Assembly: GCA_002331335.1 (NCBI GenBank)
Contig: DCZO01000011.1
Span: forward strand, 57,377-64,787
Origin: Nitrospira sp. UBA2082
Lineage (GTDB): Bacteria > Nitrospirota > Nitrospiria > Nitrospirales > Nitrospiraceae
Direction of reading: 5' to 3'
DNA length: 7,411 nucleotides
Shown here piece by piece: positions 5,956 through 7,411 of this stretch. The number at the start of each line of letters is the position of its first letter. Position 1 is the stretch's first letter. The notes below the pieces were generated by a model. The model was not told the DNA's origin. It saw only the letters and a program-made list of their open reading frames with translations, and ran no database searches. The translations under genes were made by a program, and so were the position numbers.

Positions 5956-7244
5956 GATTCGAAATCCTCAAGCGCCCGTTTGGCGATCAGCCGCCGCTTC
6001 GCCTCTTTGTCTCGTGGAGCATTGGGCAAAGGCGGGAACAGGCCAAAATTGGTATTCATCGGTTGGAAATGGCGGTGATCTGACAAGGCGACGTGAGAGA
6101 CAAGGCAGCCGTGCGCCGTTGTAGGAGGAGGGGTGACCGGCGGTTCCCCCGTCAGCAGCCGTGCCGCATTGACGCCGGCCAAGCCCCCCATCGCGGCGGA
6201 TTCGGTATAGCCCTCCACGCCGACCAGTTGTCCGGCAAAAAACAATGTGGCGCGAGCCTTGAATTGCAAGGTGTTCGTGAGCAACTGGGGAGAGTTGATA
6301 AACGTGTTCCGGTGCAAGCTGCCGTATCGGAGAAACTCCGCGCGCTCCAGACCTGGAATCAGCCGGAAGACCCGTTTCTGTTCAGGATAGGTCAGCTTGG
6401 TCTGAAACCCCACGAGGTTGTAGCAGGTACGATGACTGTTTTCCGTTCTCAGCTGGACCACAGCGGCCGGGCGCAATCCGGTGCGCGGATCTTCCAAACC
6501 AACCGGTTTCAAAGGACCGAACTGCATCGTTTGCCGCCCGCGCTCCGCCATCACTTCAATCGGGATGCACGCCTCAAAATACGGCGTTTTTTCGAAGTCT
6601 TTCGGCTGCACTTTCTCAGCCGCAACGAGAGCCTCATAGAAGGTGTCGTACTGTTCCTGCGTCATCGGGCAATTGAGATAATCGTCGTCGCCCTTGCCAT
6701 AACGTGACGCCCTGAAGGCCACGGCCATGTCGATCGAATCCGCGTCGATGATCGGCGAGATGGCGTCATAGAAGTAGAGATGCTGCGATTGCGTCACGGC
6801 ACGAATGGCCTGCGAGAGTGCATCCGACGTCAACGGACCGGTCGCCACGATACACACGCAATCGGTGGGAATGTCGGCGATTTCCTCGTGAAGGATTCTG
6901 ATGTTGGGATGGCCCTCCAACGCCTGCGTCACTTGTAAAGAGAACTGCTCCCGATCTACCGCCAGAGCCGATCCGGCTGGAACCCGCGCACGTTCGGCTG
7001 ACGCGATGATCAGAGAATCCAGCCGGCGCATTTCTTCCTTGAGAATACCGGGGGCATTCTGCGGATCGACGGAACCCAGCGAATTCGAGCACACCAACTC
7101 GGCTAAGCCACCGGTCTTGTGCGCCTTGGTCATTTCCTTCGGACGCATTTCGTAGAGCGTGACTCTGGCCCCACGATTCGCGGCCTGCCATGCCGCTTCA
7201 GACCCGGCCAGACCGCCGCCCACGATGACAATGTCATCTCTCAT
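5928..7244 (-). CDS. trmFO: Methylenetetrahydrofolate-tRNA-(uracil-5-)-methyltransferase TrmFO
   Basis: TrmFO makes 5-methyluridine at position 54 in the T-loop of tRNA, taking the carbon from 5,10-methylenetetrahydrofolate and using reduced FAD. It is cytoplasmic. The 438 residues show the FAD-binding start IVIVGGGLAGSEAA (5-18), ELVCSNSLGS with Cys52, CIPIEVMAERGRQT with Cys226, FGPLKPVGLEDPRTG (242-256), VVQLRTEN, YNLVGFQTKLTYPEQKRVF, and the second FAD motif FFAGQLVGVEGYTESAAMGG (335-354). Cys52 and Cys226 correspond to the two cysteines known to matter in the B. subtilis enzyme. AAGGAG (7259-7254) lies 9 nt before the ATG. As first gene it has its own promoter about 30 bp upstream. Older databases name it gid or GidA-like, but the length and CSNSL motif separate it from MnmG. 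Confidence 0.97.
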   Translation of the reverse strand: MRDDIVIVGGGLAGSEAAWQAANRGARVTLYEMRPKEMTKAHKTGGLAELVCSNSLGSVDPQNAPGILKEEMRRLDSLIIASAERARVPAGSALAVDREQFSLQVTQALEGHPNIRILHEEIADIPTDCVCIVATGPLTSDALSQAIRAVTQSQHLYFYDAISPIIDADSIDMAVAFRASRYGKGDDDYLNCPMTQEQYDTFYEALVAAEKVQPKDFEKTPYFEACIPIEVMAERGRQTMQFGPLKPVGLEDPRTGLRPAAVVQLRTENSHRTCYNLVGFQTKLTYPEQKRVFRLIPGLERAEFLRYGSLHRNTFINSPQLLTNTLQFKARATLFFAGQLVGVEGYTESAAMGGLAGVNAARLLTGEPPVTPPPTTAHGCLVSHVALSDHRHFQPMNTNFGLFPPLPNAPRDKEAKRRLIAKRALEDFESWKTRSGLS

Positions 7245-7274
7245 ACACAGGCACTCCTTGCGAGGAAGGGGCTC

Positions 7275-7304
7275 ATTCTAGAAACCGTGTTTTGGGGAAG
7301 TCAA
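7275..7304 (-). promoter_or_regulatory. Sigma70-type promoter for the trmFO operon
   Basis: On the minus strand TTGACT (-35, 7304-7299) and TAGAAT (-10, 7280-7275) each match consensus at 5 of 6 positions, separated by 18 bp. Transcription would begin near 7268, leaving a leader of about 24 nt that contains the AAGGAG site. It is the only strong promoter pattern I see for the whole leftward gene run. Confidence 0.7.
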
Positions 7305-7326
7305 GGCGCGGCCGGGCAGACGCGCC
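7305..7326. repeat. GC-rich inverted repeat between the divergent promoters
   Basis: GGCGCG (7305-7310) and CGCGCC (7321-7326) are exact reverse complements separated by 10 bp. The repeat abuts the -35 box of the trmFO promoter and lies upstream of the tRNA promoter. It has no T-tract, so it is not an intrinsic terminator. It could be an operator, but six-base GC arms can arise by chance in GC-rich DNA. Confidence 0.4.
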
Positions 7327-7350
7327 AAGGATATGGGAAGACTGCGGAGA

Positions 7351-7380
7351 TTGAACCCTGCCGAAAGCCCATGCTAGACT
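7351..7380 (+). promoter_or_regulatory. Promoter of the tRNA gene with extended -10
   Basis: TTGAAC (7351-7356) and TAGACT (7375-7380) are separated by 18 bp, and TG at 7372-7373 makes an extended -10 (TGCTAGACT). Only 9 bp separate the -10 box from the first base of the tRNA, so transcription would start 2-3 nt upstream of the mature 5' end, as is common for strong tRNA promoters. Confidence 0.7.
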
Positions 7381-7389
7381 CCGCGCAAT

Positions 7390-7411
7390 GGGCGATTAGC
7401 TCAGTGGTAGA
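7390..7411 (+). tRNA. tRNA gene, 5' part only (probably tRNA-Val)
   Basis: The last 22 bases read as the start of a tRNA: acceptor strand GGGCGAT, T8 and A9, D-stem GCTC, then D-loop AGTGGTA with the conserved GG, and the start of the returning stem. The gene runs off the right edge, so the anticodon is not visible. The GGGCGATTAGCTCAG start is one I associate with tRNA-Val; another isotype is possible. It is transcribed divergently from trmFO. Confidence 0.85.

Noticed and set aside
6093..6707. Plus-strand frame of 204 codons opposite trmFO
   Set aside because: Shadow of trmFO; the opposite strand carries the FAD and catalytic motifs.

Overview
The window is bacterial chromosome dominated by one leftward (minus-strand) run of housekeeping genes. 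In transcription order (right to left) these are trmFO (tRNA m5U54 methyltransferase), xerC (tyrosine recombinase), hslV and hslU (ATP-dependent protease), argB (N-acetylglutamate kinase) and an M28-family zinc metallopeptidase. Gene order and protein character fit a Nitrospira-like member of Nitrospirota. This is inference from recalled gene neighbourhoods, not a database result. A deltaproteobacterium-like lineage is the main alternative.

Right edge (about 7245-7411): a short divergent control region. A good sigma70-type promoter drives trmFO leftward. A second promoter with an extended -10 points rightward into a tRNA gene, of which only the first 22 bases are in the window. The GGGCGAT acceptor strand suggests tRNA-Val, but the anticodon is outside.

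Centre (about 1203-7244): trmFO and xerC overlap by 28 nt and xerC and hslV by 4 nt (ATGA). hslV and hslU are 19 nt apart, hslU and argB 75 nt, and argB and the peptidase about 22 nt. No convincing terminator interrupts the run, so one long transcript is likely. The trmFO-xerC-hslV-hslU block resembles the Firmicutes trmFO-codV-codW-codX arrangement, with argB where codY would be.

Left end (1-1202): accessory in character. It holds a doubtful 74-residue arginine-rich ORF, a complete ORF6N-domain gene of the phage antirepressor type carrying a perfect 27-bp palindrome inside its coding region, a 56-bp nested inverted repeat between genes, and the 5' end of an exported TPR-repeat protein gene that runs off the left edge.

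I see no clearly new multi-gene system. The most unusual signals are the palindrome in the ORF6N gene, the nested inverted repeat, and the small basic ORF overlapping the ORF6N start.
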